Program-made: the position numbers and the translations under genes
Part shown: piece after piece, positions 17,267 through 24,735 of the stretch
How positions within the stretch are numbered: the stretch's first letter is position 1
How the letters are laid out: every line of letters starts with the position of its first letter
Source: Gammaproteobacteria bacterium
Lineage (GTDB): Bacteria > Pseudomonadota > Gammaproteobacteria > Nitrosococcales > Methylophagaceae
Direction of reading: 5' to 3'
NCBI GenBank assembly: GCA_029882915.1
Contig: JAOUJZ010000003.1
Coordinates: 1 to 64,000 of the forward strand
Length of the DNA: 64,000 bases
Notes under the pieces: model-generated
What the model saw: the letters and a program-made list of their open reading frames with translations, nothing else
Database searches by the model: none
What the model was told of the DNA's origin: nothing

Positions 17267-20068
17267 ATGAATAGCTTAAAAGACAGTAGTCAACTAGCAA
17301 AAATGAATTGGTTGCTGGCTACCCTTGCCACACTGTTTCTTATTGTTTGGTTAATGCCAACAATTAGTGTCATACAAGACGTTGTCATTATGTCACTGCC
17401 AACTCATATGTTTGCAGAGATATTTTCAGTTATTGTCTCCATGCTCGTTTTTGCACTTGTCTATAGTACACGTGCTGAAGATCGTCCTGGTAACCCAGTT
17501 ATTCTTGCTTGTGCATTTCTTGTTGTTGGTCTGGTGGATTTTGCACATACACTGTCCTACTATGGGATGCCTGTTTTCGTGACTCCGGGTAGTGCAGCCA
17601 AATCGATTTATTTCTGGTTGGTGGCGCGATATATTGCTGCTATTGCATTGCTGGTATCGGCAGTGCTGCTATGGAAACAAGTACTAAAACTACCTAACCG
17701 TTATTGGCTTTTGCTTGTAAGTCTTGTTCTTACAGTCGTTATATACTGGGTCGGGCTTTATCACCTTGATGTTTTTCCTGTCACCTTTATTGAAGGGCAG
17801 GGATTGACACCATTTAAGGTGATAGCAGAATACGGAATTATTTTAATCTTGTTAGTGCCTGCTATTCTTTTCTATCTACAGGCAAATAAATCCGAATTAT
17901 TTGATTCCAGTAGTATGTATGCAGCGACAGTGATAACCATACTAAGTGAACTATCATTTACTCTGTATTCAGATGTGTCTGATATCTTTAATTTACTTGG
18001 ACATACCTACAAGGTTATTGCTTACATTTTTATATTTAGAGCAATATTTTTGTTTGTTGTACGCGAACCTTATCAGAAACTTCATGAAAGTGAGCAATAC
18101 AACCGAACTTTGTTTGAAAGTTCTTCCATTGGTCTAGCAGTATGTCGGATGGATGGCACACTGATTGATCTTAACCAGTCCTATGCGGATATTATTGGCC
18201 GTAGCATTGAAGAAACCAAGCAATTAAGTTACTGGCAGATAACTCCTGAAGAGTATATGGAGCAGGAACAGTATCAGCTGGAGATGCTAGAAGACAAACA
18301 GTGTTATGGTCCTTACCAGAAGGAATATCTACATAAGGATGGACATCGTGTGCCGGTAAGACTCTCCGGCAGATTAATAGAAAGAGAGAATGAGGCCTTA
18401 ATCTGGTCCAGTGTTGAGAATATTTCAGATGAAGTTTTGGCTAATCGTGCTCGTGATGAATCAGAGCAGAATTTCAGACAGCTGGTTGAGCACATGCGAG
18501 AGGTTTTCTGGCTGACAGATGTCGACACCAATAGAGTGATTTATATTAGCCCAGCCTATGAGGTGGTCTGGGGAAGAAGTTGCGAGAGCCTCTATGCCGA
18601 GCCTACATCGTTCATAAAGGCTATTCATAACGATGATCGTGAACGAGTCAAACAATCAATTCTAAGACAAAAGGAAGGCAGTCGTAATGAAGAGTATCGT
18701 ATTGTTAAGTCCGACGGTACTGTTCGCTGGATAAAAGACCAGTCATTTCCAGTATTGAATCAGGAGGGTGTAGTTTATCGTGTTGCTGGCATAGCAGAAG
18801 ATATAACTGAAGAAAAATTTGCTCAAGAACTGCTCGAGCAGCGTGTTCAAGAACGTACAGAGTCGTTGTTTCAAAAAGAACGAGAACTTATTATTGCCAA
18901 GGAAGAAGCTGAACGTGCAAATCGAGCTAAATCTCAATTTCTATCCAGTATGAGTCATGAATTACGTACTCCTCTTAATGCGATTCTTGGTTTTTCACAG
19001 TTACTAGAGTTTGATCAGAACCTTAATAAAGATCAGCAAGACTCAATCAGATCCATACAGCATGGAGGCAGGCATCTACTACTACTGATTAATGAGGTTT
19101 TAGATCTTGAAAAAATTGAGACAGGTAAATATGAGATAAACATTGAGCAAGTTGATATACATGAAATTTTGATGGAATGTGTAGCTCTGTCTGAACCATT
19201 AATTACACAATATGAAGTGTTATTATCGCTTCACGCAGACAATCTGATTCAACCTTATGTCTCGGCTGATAAAACCAAGCTTAAACAAGTTATTCTTAAC
19301 CTGATTTCGAACGCTTGTAAGTATAACCATAGTGGTGGAACAGTTGATATTGAATGCATCAATACGAATGACCAAGGAATTCTTAGACTCTCCATTACAG
19401 ATAATGGTAATGGCATAGAAAAAGAACAACAGGCTAGTATTTTCGAACCTTTTAACCGCTTAGGTGCGGAGTTCGGCAGTATCGAAGGGACTGGGATAGG
19501 CCTGACTATAACGAAAGAATTAATTGAAATAATGGGCGGTAGCATTGGGTTTGAAAGTGAGCTGAAAAAGGGAAGCCGGTTTTGGATTGACCTGCTAACA
19601 TACAATTCAGATTTGAATGTGGACAAGTTAACAGATATGGAAGTTGAATCTGACCAGACTGTTTATAATCAAAATGATTTTAATTCGGGGCAGTATACAA
19701 TTCTCTACATTGAAGACAATTTAATGAATCTGAGTCTGGTTGAAACCATATTTAAAAAATATCGACCAAACTATAAGCTTATTAGTGCCATTAAACCAGA
19801 AGAAGGCATTGAACTTGCCTATGAGTTTAAGCCAGATTTAATATTACTTGATATTAATCTTCCAGAAATGGATGGTTATCAGGTTATGGAGAAATTAAGC
19901 ATTATGGAAGAGTGTAAAACTATTCCTGTGATCGCTGTTAGTGCTAATGCGATGAACACTGATCTTGAACGTGGTAAAAAATCTGGTTTCAAAGCATATG
20001 TAACAAAACCAATTGATATTGACGCTTTTTTAGACGTTATCAAGCAACAATTAGCTGATACCGTGTAA
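17267..20068 (+). CDS. MASE3/PAS hybrid sensor histidine kinase
   Basis: A 933-residue membrane sensor kinase. Residues about 15-265 hold seven or eight hydrophobic helices of the MASE3 type (RPGNPVILACAFLVVGLVDFAHTLSYYG is typical). Two PAS domains follow (about 275-395 and 400-515), then a short coiled coil and a HisKA domain with the phospho-acceptor His564 in SMSHELRTPL. The HATPase domain has NLISNACKYN and DNGNGIEKE, and a C-terminal receiver domain carries its phospho-acceptor Asp near residue 862 (LLLDINLPEMDG). No DNA-binding output is present, so it probably passes phosphate to a partner encoded elsewhere. It lies between pqqA copy 1 (divergent) and copy 2 (convergent), which hints at a link to PQQ or methanol metabolism, but this is inference. 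Confidence 0.9.
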   Translation: MNSLKDSSQLAKMNWLLATLATLFLIVWLMPTISVIQDVVIMSLPTHMFAEIFSVIVSMLVFALVYSTRAEDRPGNPVILACAFLVVGLVDFAHTLSYYGMPVFVTPGSAAKSIYFWLVARYIAAIALLVSAVLLWKQVLKLPNRYWLLLVSLVLTVVIYWVGLYHLDVFPVTFIEGQGLTPFKVIAEYGIILILLVPAILFYLQANKSELFDSSSMYAATVITILSELSFTLYSDVSDIFNLLGHTYKVIAYIFIFRAIFLFVVREPYQKLHESEQYNRTLFESSSIGLAVCRMDGTLIDLNQSYADIIGRSIEETKQLSYWQITPEEYMEQEQYQLEMLEDKQCYGPYQKEYLHKDGHRVPVRLSGRLIERENEALIWSSVENISDEVLANRARDESEQNFRQLVEHMREVFWLTDVDTNRVIYISPAYEVVWGRSCESLYAEPTSFIKAIHNDDRERVKQSILRQKEGSRNEEYRIVKSDGTVRWIKDQSFPVLNQEGVVYRVAGIAEDITEEKFAQELLEQRVQERTESLFQKERELIIAKEEAERANRAKSQFLSSMSHELRTPLNAILGFSQLLEFDQNLNKDQQDSIRSIQHGGRHLLLLINEVLDLEKIETGKYEINIEQVDIHEILMECVALSEPLITQYEVLLSLHADNLIQPYVSADKTKLKQVILNLISNACKYNHSGGTVDIECINTNDQGILRLSITDNGNGIEKEQQASIFEPFNRLGAEFGSIEGTGIGLTITKELIEIMGGSIGFESELKKGSRFWIDLLTYNSDLNVDKLTDMEVESDQTVYNQNDFNSGQYTILYIEDNLMNLSLVETIFKKYRPNYKLISAIKPEEGIELAYEFKPDLILLDINLPEMDGYQVMEKLSIMEECKTIPVIAVSANAMNTDLERGKKSGFKAYVTKPIDIDAFLDVIKQQLADTV

Positions 20069-20127
20069 CTCATATTGTTTTGGAGTTCATACACTGACAA
20101 TTAGACAGAAAATCATAATACTTAAGT

Positions 20128-20161
20128 AAAAAAAAGCCCCGGCAGTTGCCGAGGCTTTTTT
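20128..20161 (-). terminator. Terminator of pqqA copy 2
   Basis: The same stem as at copy 1 (GCCTCGGCA pairing with TGCCGGGGC in the minus-strand RNA), but with a shorter loop, followed by T residues. A-runs and T-runs flank it on both sides, so it may also stop the rightward kinase transcript that ends at 20068. Confidence 0.85.
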
Positions 20162-20179
20162 GTTTATGCTAACTGTGTA

Positions 20180-20251
20180 TTAACGGTTGCAAATGTACAT
20201 TGTTACTTCGAAGCCGAAACGCATATCTGAATATTCTGGTTTAGTCCACAT
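20180..20251 (-). CDS. pqqA: PQQ precursor peptide PqqA, copy 2
   Basis: A second 23-codon pqqA, identical base for base to copy 1 over the whole coding region and still close to it downstream to the terminator, but diverged upstream except in the promoter module. The E15-x3-Y19 pair is intact. GAGAGGA lies 7 bases before the ATG. The identity of coding DNA with copy 1, across 3.2 kb holding the kinase, points to a recent duplication or gene conversion. Confidence 0.93.
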   Translation of the reverse strand: MWTKPEYSDMRFGFEVTMYICNR

Positions 20252-20310
20252 GATCGTATCCTCTCATTAATGTTTTATGGTTGCTTAAATGTTTCAAGCA
20301 GGTGAGATAC

Positions 20311-20375
20311 ATAATACTGATTTAGATCAAGAATAAAATCAGGGATCTTCTTTTTATCACTCAGGATTTTCCTTA
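20311..20375 (-). promoter_or_regulatory. pqqA promoter module, copy 2
   Basis: The same 65-bp layout as copy 1: a near-perfect palindrome (20375-20361, one mismatch), 30 bp, TTGAT-N4-ATCAG (20330-20317), and TATTAT (20316-20311) as candidate -10, 59 bp before the ATG. The palindrome contains the stop codon of the broken DUF3175 gene, so the module starts exactly where that gene is cut off. Confidence 0.65.
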
Positions 20376-20609
20376 GTGACTGGATTCGGCTCGATTGATA
20401 TAGCACACCAACATCGACATGGCCGATCGAAAGGGTTTTACTTTTCGTCGCTGGTTGCTATCCGCAGACATTTTTAATGAACGGGCAATTATTTTTGGAT
20501 CTTTCCAGGTAAAAACACCGTGTTCAATATCCAGAGCATGGCTGTCACGTGTGACTTCCGCCGACCAGTTGTTTTGTTGTAAAGCGTTAGTTTTTGATGG
20601 TATTGCTCC
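20373..20609 (-). pseudogene. DUF3175 protein remnant
   Basis: The minus strand has an open frame of 78 codons that matches the conserved body of DUF3175 proteins. It includes WSAEVTRDSHALDIEHGVFT, DPKIIARSLKMSAD, and a final RRKVKPFRSAMSMLVCYINRA. It has no start codon: a TAG at 20612-20610 closes the frame with no ATG, GTG or TTG before the conserved part. It also stops after INRAESSH, about 30 residues short of the usual C-terminus. The stop lies inside the promoter module of pqqA copy 2. The simplest reading is a gene broken when the pqqA cassette was duplicated next to it. The function of DUF3175 is not known. Confidence 0.75.
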
Positions 20610-20729
20610 CTATAGCAGTGGTAGCGCTTCAGAGGTAATTAAATCATTATCGGTTTTTATTCTATCAACAAGAGAATGGGTATGTATGAGTTTGAATAAT
20701 TACAAGAGGACTGCACAAAGTCCAAATAC

Positions 20730-20766
20730 AAAAAAGCCCCGGCGGATGAGGTTGCCGAGGCTTTTT
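20730..20766 (-). terminator. Terminator of pqqA copy 3
   Basis: GCCTCGGC and GCCGGGGC form the same stem as at copies 1 and 2, here with a longer 10-base loop, followed by T residues on the minus strand. Stem sequence is kept across all three copies while the loop varies. Confidence 0.85.
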
Positions 20767-20786
20767 CTTTACGCTAACAGTTTTGA

Positions 20787-20858
20787 TTAACGGTTGCAGA
20801 TGTACATTGTTACTTCAAAGCCGAAACGCATATCTGAATATTCTGGTTTAGTCCACAT
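20787..20858 (-). CDS. pqqA: PQQ precursor peptide PqqA, copy 3
   Basis: The third 23-codon pqqA. It differs from copies 1 and 2 at two bases only, both silent (TTT for TTC at Phe14 and ATC for ATT at Ile20), so all three peptides are identical. E15 and Y19 are intact and GAGAGGA lies 7 bases before the ATG. Its flanks are more diverged than those of copies 1 and 2, so it is probably the oldest branch. Its transcript would end at the terminator at 20766-20730, before the DUF3175 remnant. Confidence 0.93.
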   Translation of the reverse strand: MWTKPEYSDMRFGFEVTMYICNR

Positions 20859-20919
20859 GATCGTATCCTCTCATTAGTGATTGAATATAAGACTGGAATT
20901 TCCCCAGTCAGTGATTCAC

Positions 20920-20984
20920 ATTATAGACATCTCCATCAAGAGGAATATCAGAGAACCGCTATTTAATGGTCAGGATTTTGCTGA
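20920..20984 (-). promoter_or_regulatory. pqqA promoter module, copy 3
   Basis: The same 65-bp layout: palindrome with one mismatch (20984-20970), 30 bp, TTGAT-N4-ATGTC (20939-20926, second half degenerate), and a consensus TATAAT (20925-20920), 61 bp before the ATG. The FNR-like dyad is weakest here while the -10 is best, so regulation of this copy may differ. Confidence 0.6.
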
Positions 20985-21016
20985 ATTAAGGGTAAGCAAA
21001 GGATACTTAGGGTATA

Positions 21017-21045
21017 CAAAAAAGGCATCCGAAGATGCCTTTTTA
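21017..21045 (-). terminator. Terminator of the cupin gene
   Basis: AAAAAGGCATC and GATGCCTTTTT form a perfect stem around a CGAA loop, just after the stop of the leftward cupin gene. T-runs on both strands could make it work in both directions. Confidence 0.88.
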
Positions 21046-21050
21046 GTTTA

Positions 21051-21326
21051 CTAGTCGTAGCTATAATGCTTGCGCAGTGTTTTCACAACCTGCCACATGC
21101 TGGTTAAACCTTCAGGAAACTCAACATAATCACCTGGTACGATACGCACTGGTTCGCCACCATCTGGTGTGACTACGATTTCGCCTTCGAGAATATAGGC
21201 TTTTTCTGTTTCATCAAAATCAAGTCTGAACTCAGAGACTGGGCAATCCCAGGTTTCCCAGCTTGCAACGCCTAATTCTTTTAGACGTTCTTCACTAGGG
21301 TTCTTTTCAATTATAATTTCTGGCAT
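21051..21326 (-). CDS. Cupin_3 (DUF861) domain protein
   Basis: A 91-residue single-domain cupin. Visible features are WETWDCPVSEFRLDF, KAYILEGEIVVTPDGGEPVRI and PGDYVEFPEGLTSMWQV, which fit the Cupin_3/DUF861 family related to ureidoglycolate hydrolase-like and sugar-binding cupins. Classical cupin metal His residues are mostly absent, so catalytic activity is doubtful. It stands alone with its own terminator. Function unknown. Confidence 0.75.
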   Translation of the reverse strand: MPEIIIEKNPSEERLKELGVASWETWDCPVSEFRLDFDETEKAYILEGEIVVTPDGGEPVRIVPGDYVEFPEGLTSMWQVVKTLRKHYSYD

Positions 21327-21499
21327 GTGAATCCTGCATATAAATAATAGTAATCAAAAGATGGACGTCGTTATGTTGTTGGCACGCCATCCCCATGTCA
21401 CGATCGATCTTCATTAAACTTTGCGATCGTCATTTTCGAGACGGGCAAATGATATCAGAAAGCGCGCGGTAATTTTTACGAGGATTGTTTTTTTTAGAC
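21327..21499. other. Intergenic stretch with nothing recognised
   Basis: The region upstream of the cupin gene must contain its promoter, but I see no clear hexamer pair, hairpin or short gene in it. It continues into the doubtful small frame at 21500-21694. Confidence 0.4.
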
Positions 21500-21694
21500 T
21501 TAGTTCAAGTAAGGGCTCTGATTAGGCTTAAAATTGAATCTGAGTGCTGGGCCTTGATGCAGTTTGGTGTTACCCGGTAAATACATTGCCTTTAGAAGAC
21601 AAAGATTATTCAGAATAAGTTCAACATCATTTTGATTCTGGAAATATGCAAAAGAATAGAGCGACAAGATCATTAAAATGGCGACTATCACCAT
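21500..21694 (-). CDS. Possible small membrane protein
   Basis: A 64-codon frame starts 18 bp after the stop of the parvulin gene on the same strand. The first about 20 residues (MVIVAILMILSLYSFAYF) form one hydrophobic helix and the rest is polar. No clear ribosome site precedes the ATG, and I do not recognise the sequence. Its position directly behind the parvulin gene makes it a plausible but unproven gene. Confidence 0.3.
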   Translation of the reverse strand: MVIVAILMILSLYSFAYFQNQNDVELILNNLCLLKAMYLPGNTKLHQGPALRFNFKPNQSPYLN

Positions 21695-21711
21695 ATAGAT
21701 AGAGTAGTGCT

Positions 21712-21993
21712 TTAATTGCGATAAATTGTTTCAATCAAATGAAAACCAAACTTGGTTTTAATCGGCCCGTGCACGGTCAGCACAGGCTTTTTGAAAACGA
21801 CATTATCAACTGCCTTCAACATCGTACCAGGGCTAAATTCACCAAGTTCGCCACCTTTTTTCGCTGACGACTTACATAAGGAATGCTTTTTAGCGAGCAG
21901 GGCAAAGTCTTTGCCACCGGCCAACTGTTTCTTGATTGACTCCGCTTCTTCTTTGGTTTTCACCAAAATATGTCGTGCACATGCTCTTGCCAT
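21712..21993 (-). CDS. ppiC: Parvulin-type peptidyl-prolyl isomerase
   Basis: A 93-residue single-domain parvulin with no signal peptide, so cytoplasmic. It has ARHILVKTKEEAE at the start, FALLAKKHSLCKSSAKKGGELGEFSPG in the middle and IKTKFGFHLIE at the end, all typical of PpiC. It catalyses cis-trans isomerisation of prolyl bonds during protein folding. Length matches E. coli PpiC (93). The upstream dienelactone hydrolase gene is 40 bp away on the same strand. Confidence 0.9.
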   Translation of the reverse strand: MARACARHILVKTKEEAESIKKQLAGGKDFALLAKKHSLCKSSAKKGGELGEFSPGTMLKAVDNVVFKKPVLTVHGPIKTKFGFHLIETIYRN

Positions 21994-22033
21994 CTTTGAC
22001 CCACTTGTGAAAAAGCCCTGGAACTGTTCCTGC

Positions 22034-22777
22034 CTAACGTAATGTTCTGCTAAATAAATTCAGTGCTAATTGATAGCCCAGCATCGCTGTTTGTGCATCA
22101 TAGCGGCCGCCATCACCTTCATCACGCATAAAGGCGTGTCCGGCATTAAATTCATGCCATGTAAAGGTAATATCGGTATCGCTTAATGCTTTATAAATCT
22201 TGGCAAGGCCTTCAGGTGGAATATGGTTATCCTGCTTACCCCAAATCATCAATAACTCACCTTTAATATCATCAAGGCGTTCCATGCTGTGTTGACCGGG
22301 TTGATTAGGAATGACTTGAATATGCAGATCGGTACCGTAAAAACACGCAGCCCCTTTGACTTCAGGCTGTAATGCAGCACGAAATGCCAAGTGACCACCA
22401 ATACAATAACCCATCGCACCGATATGACCATTGCACCAGTCTTGTTGTTTGGCAAACTCGATTAACGCGACATTGTCAGTGTCATAGCCTTGCACTTCTT
22501 TAGTGTGCTTATCGGCATTGCCTTTTTCACGGCCGGCATCGTCATAACCCAACACCGTACCAATAGGGTTAAGCTCATGGAATACTTCAGGAACTAAAAC
22601 AGCATAACCATGACTTGCCATCAGCCTTGCAGCACGCTCAATCGGGCCGGTTTGTTGGAAAATTTCTGAATAAAACAAAATAACAGGGTAGCTACCTTCA
22701 CCGACAGGGCGGTGAATATAAGTACGCATTATGCCAGTGGGTGTATCAAGATCAGTAAAATGGCTTTGTATGTTCAT
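22034..22777 (-). CDS. Dienelactone hydrolase family protein
   Basis: A 247-residue alpha/beta hydrolase. The nucleophile elbow is GYCIGG (Cys in place of the usual Ser, as in dienelactone hydrolases), the acid is the Asp in WGKQDNHIP, and the His is in NAGHAFMRDEGDGG. All three catalytic residues are therefore present. Family members open lactone rings or cleave esters in the cytoplasm. The real substrate is unknown, and no aromatic-degradation genes are nearby. Confidence 0.85.
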   Translation of the reverse strand: MNIQSHFTDLDTPTGIMRTYIHRPVGEGSYPVILFYSEIFQQTGPIERAARLMASHGYAVLVPEVFHELNPIGTVLGYDDAGREKGNADKHTKEVQGYDTDNVALIEFAKQQDWCNGHIGAMGYCIGGHLAFRAALQPEVKGAACFYGTDLHIQVIPNQPGQHSMERLDDIKGELLMIWGKQDNHIPPEGLAKIYKALSDTDITFTWHEFNAGHAFMRDEGDGGRYDAQTAMLGYQLALNLFSRTLR

Positions 22778-23005
22778 TATGGGCTCTTTTGATTCGTGTG
22801 TAATTGTTGGTAAATAGCGGTAGATAAAAGGAGGGTATTGTACAGTGATTCATGGTGTTCATCATTTCTGATCGAGATAAAAATCTGGTCGATAGGCAAA
22901 TTAGTTAAATCAATCGAGCCGATCCCATTGATTGTTCCATTTAGGTTATTGGTATAAGGTAAGCATAGTCTTTGCTCCTACATGCTAGTGAATGAGGATA
23001 AGAAA

Positions 23006-23335
23006 ATGCTGCAGAAACAACTTCTTATTATAGCGTTGCTTTATGTCTTTCCAGTTCAGGCCGAAGAAATGGAACGCTCTACCATCACAACCTGTGCATA
23101 TCAAGCTGGTACTGCTCGTGAAATCCAATTGATTAGGCAAAGTGAAGGCGATGATTGGTCACAATTCGAGCAGAAAATAAAGCAAATATACAAAGACACT
23201 CCAGGCCGTTCGGATCTACTTGTAATCGCCAAAAATGTGTACCTACAACCGATAACGACATTACCGACTGAAGCATATGAAAAAGCTTTTACTGCGTGTG
23301 TTAGTCGGATACAGGGTACAGAACCATCAGCATAA
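23006..23335 (+). CDS. Small exported protein of unknown function
   Basis: A protein of about 109 residues. The start at 23006 (MLQKQLLIIALLYVFPVQAEE) is preferred since GAGGAT lies just before it; an ATG at 22982 would add eight polar residues in front of a signal peptide. Cleavage is likely after VQA. The mature part has two Cys (in TTCAYQAG and TACVSRIQG) that could form a disulfide bond. I do not recognise the family. It stands alone and converges on the epimerase gene. Confidence 0.6.
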   Translation: MLQKQLLIIALLYVFPVQAEEMERSTITTCAYQAGTAREIQLIRQSEGDDWSQFEQKIKQIYKDTPGRSDLLVIAKNVYLQPITTLPTEAYEKAFTACVSRIQGTEPSA

Positions 23336-23418
23336 GTGTTTTTACGGTGCGTAAATTAAATTGACAGGCTGCTTGATCGTCGTGGACAGTTTTTAACAAA
23401 ATACTTGGCAATTACACC

Positions 23419-24303
23419 TCATACGACATCCAGTAAAGCGTCCTCTAATTTTTCATACTGAAATTTATAACCTGCATTCAACGCTTTTGCAGGAATGATT
23501 TTCTTTCCTGTCAGCAATAATTCTTCACCCATTTGTCCCATTAAAATTTTTATAATTATTGCAGGCATAGGTAAAAGAGTCGGACGGTTTAGTGCTTTAC
23601 CAAGCGCCTTTGTAAATAACTGATTCGTTACTGGGTTAGGTGATGTGCCATTAATAGCGCCTTGTAAGCTATGGTGTTCAATGCAGTGCAAAATAATACC
23701 AACCAAGTCATCTAGGTGAATCCAAGACATCCATTGTTTACCCTGACCTATTCTTCCCCCTAGACCCATTTTAAAAACGGGTAGCATTTTTCTTAATGCT
23801 CCGCCTTTACCCAGAACAATTCCGGTACGCAATAAACATGTACGAATTCCAAGCTTTTGTGCTTGTAGGGCGACTGTTTCCCATTGTAGGCATACTTGAC
23901 TAGAAAAGCTGTCATCACCTGATACTGTTTCATCAATAAATTCGCTAGTATCGCCAACGCCATAATAACCAATAGCTGAACCACTAATTAGCAATTTGGG
24001 TTTATGTTTTATGTTGTTAAAGAATGCAATAAGATCTTGAGTTGTATCAATACGACTACTGAGAATATGTTGTTTTTGTTGAACGCTCCAACGCTTGTCG
24101 GCTATAGGTTCACCTGCCAGATTAATCACAACATCGAAAATAACGTTATCCTTCAATTGTGCTAGTTCACTAATGCCATGAATAGGTGCTTTAATTATTT
24201 CAGGATGTCGACTCAATATAACAATAGTATGTTGTTTTTCCAGTAAACGGGAACAAAGGGCTGAACCAATAAATCCTGTACCGCCAGTAATTAATAAGTT
24301 CAT
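23419..24303 (-). CDS. TIGR01777 family epimerase-like protein (YfcH type)
   Basis: A 294-residue protein of the extended short-chain dehydrogenase fold. The NAD(P)-binding loop is ITGGTGFIGSAL (residues 5-16), and the active-site pattern GSAIGYYG lies near residues 108-115. The C-terminal DUF1731-like part (NGTSPNPVTNQLFTKALGKAL...P...LLTGKKIIPAKALNAGYKF) is the signature of the TIGR01777/YfcH group. Its substrate is unknown. It is the last gene of a short leftward run. Confidence 0.85.
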   Translation of the reverse strand: MNLLITGGTGFIGSALCSRLLEKQHTIVILSRHPEIIKAPIHGISELAQLKDNVIFDVVINLAGEPIADKRWSVQQKQHILSSRIDTTQDLIAFFNNIKHKPKLLISGSAIGYYGVGDTSEFIDETVSGDDSFSSQVCLQWETVALQAQKLGIRTCLLRTGIVLGKGGALRKMLPVFKMGLGGRIGQGKQWMSWIHLDDLVGIILHCIEHHSLQGAINGTSPNPVTNQLFTKALGKALNRPTLLPMPAIIIKILMGQMGEELLLTGKKIIPAKALNAGYKFQYEKLEDALLDVV

Positions 24304-24352
24304 TTATTTTTCCTGAGAATCAATGGGGGTCAGGAGCCATTGATTATATTCA

Positions 24353-24625
24353 TCATACAAACTGAATCACAACAACAGTGAGAACAGTAATCGTGCTCAA
24401 TATGGTAGCGGCAACGGTAAGCTTATTGGCGTTATATGACCGGCTGTGATTAACGGAAGATGACAAGGCAGCTTGTCGTTCTTCCATCTTGGCGGATAGC
24501 CAATGAATGATTTCTTCACGCATGGGGGAACCAGGACGGCCTAATTTTCCTCTGCCTTTACCCAATTCAGTAAACACGCCTTCAACACCAAGGTTTTCTA
24601 GTAGTGCTAAATCATCGGTATTCAT
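24353..24625 (-). CDS. Small tail-anchored protein of unknown function
   Basis: A 90-residue protein with a polar N-terminal part (LGVEGVFTELGKGRGKLGRPGSP) and one hydrophobic helix at the extreme C-terminus (about residues 69-90), the layout of a tail-anchored membrane protein. I do not recognise the family. It lies between nrdB (terminated just upstream) and the epimerase gene. Confidence 0.55.
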   Translation of the reverse strand: MNTDDLALLENLGVEGVFTELGKGRGKLGRPGSPMREEIIHWLSAKMEERQAALSSSVNHSRSYNANKLTVAATILSTITVLTVVVIQFV

Positions 24626-24697
24626 AAGTACTCCTACTTTATTAATAACGAAAACGCTGTCTATCTCTGTACTGCAATGGTGAATCTTAAATTCAAC

Positions 24698-24733
24698 AAA
24701 AAAAGCCAGAATGATTACTCATTCTGGCTTTTG
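24698..24733 (-). terminator. Terminator of nrdAB
   Basis: AAAAGCCAGAATGA and TCATTCTGGCTTTT form a perfect stem around TTAC, right after the nrdB stop codon. The T-run is on the minus strand. Confidence 0.9.
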
Positions 24734-24735
24734 GT

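Noticed and set aside
17059-17268. A 69-codon minus-strand frame upstream of pqqA copy 1
   Set aside because: It covers the conserved promoter palindrome and the kinase upstream region, has no ribosome site and shows no homology with the regions before the other copies.
20419-20790. A 123-codon plus-strand open frame between pqqA copies 2 and 3
   Set aside because: It lies opposite the DUF3175 remnant and the copy-3 terminator, shows no family features, and the minus strand explains the sequence.
16874-20858. Three near-identical 72-bp repeats as a CRISPR-like or mobile repeat
   Set aside because: The repeats are too long, are unevenly spaced (about 3.2 kb and 0.5 kb), encode a recognisable peptide and have no cas genes or transposase nearby.
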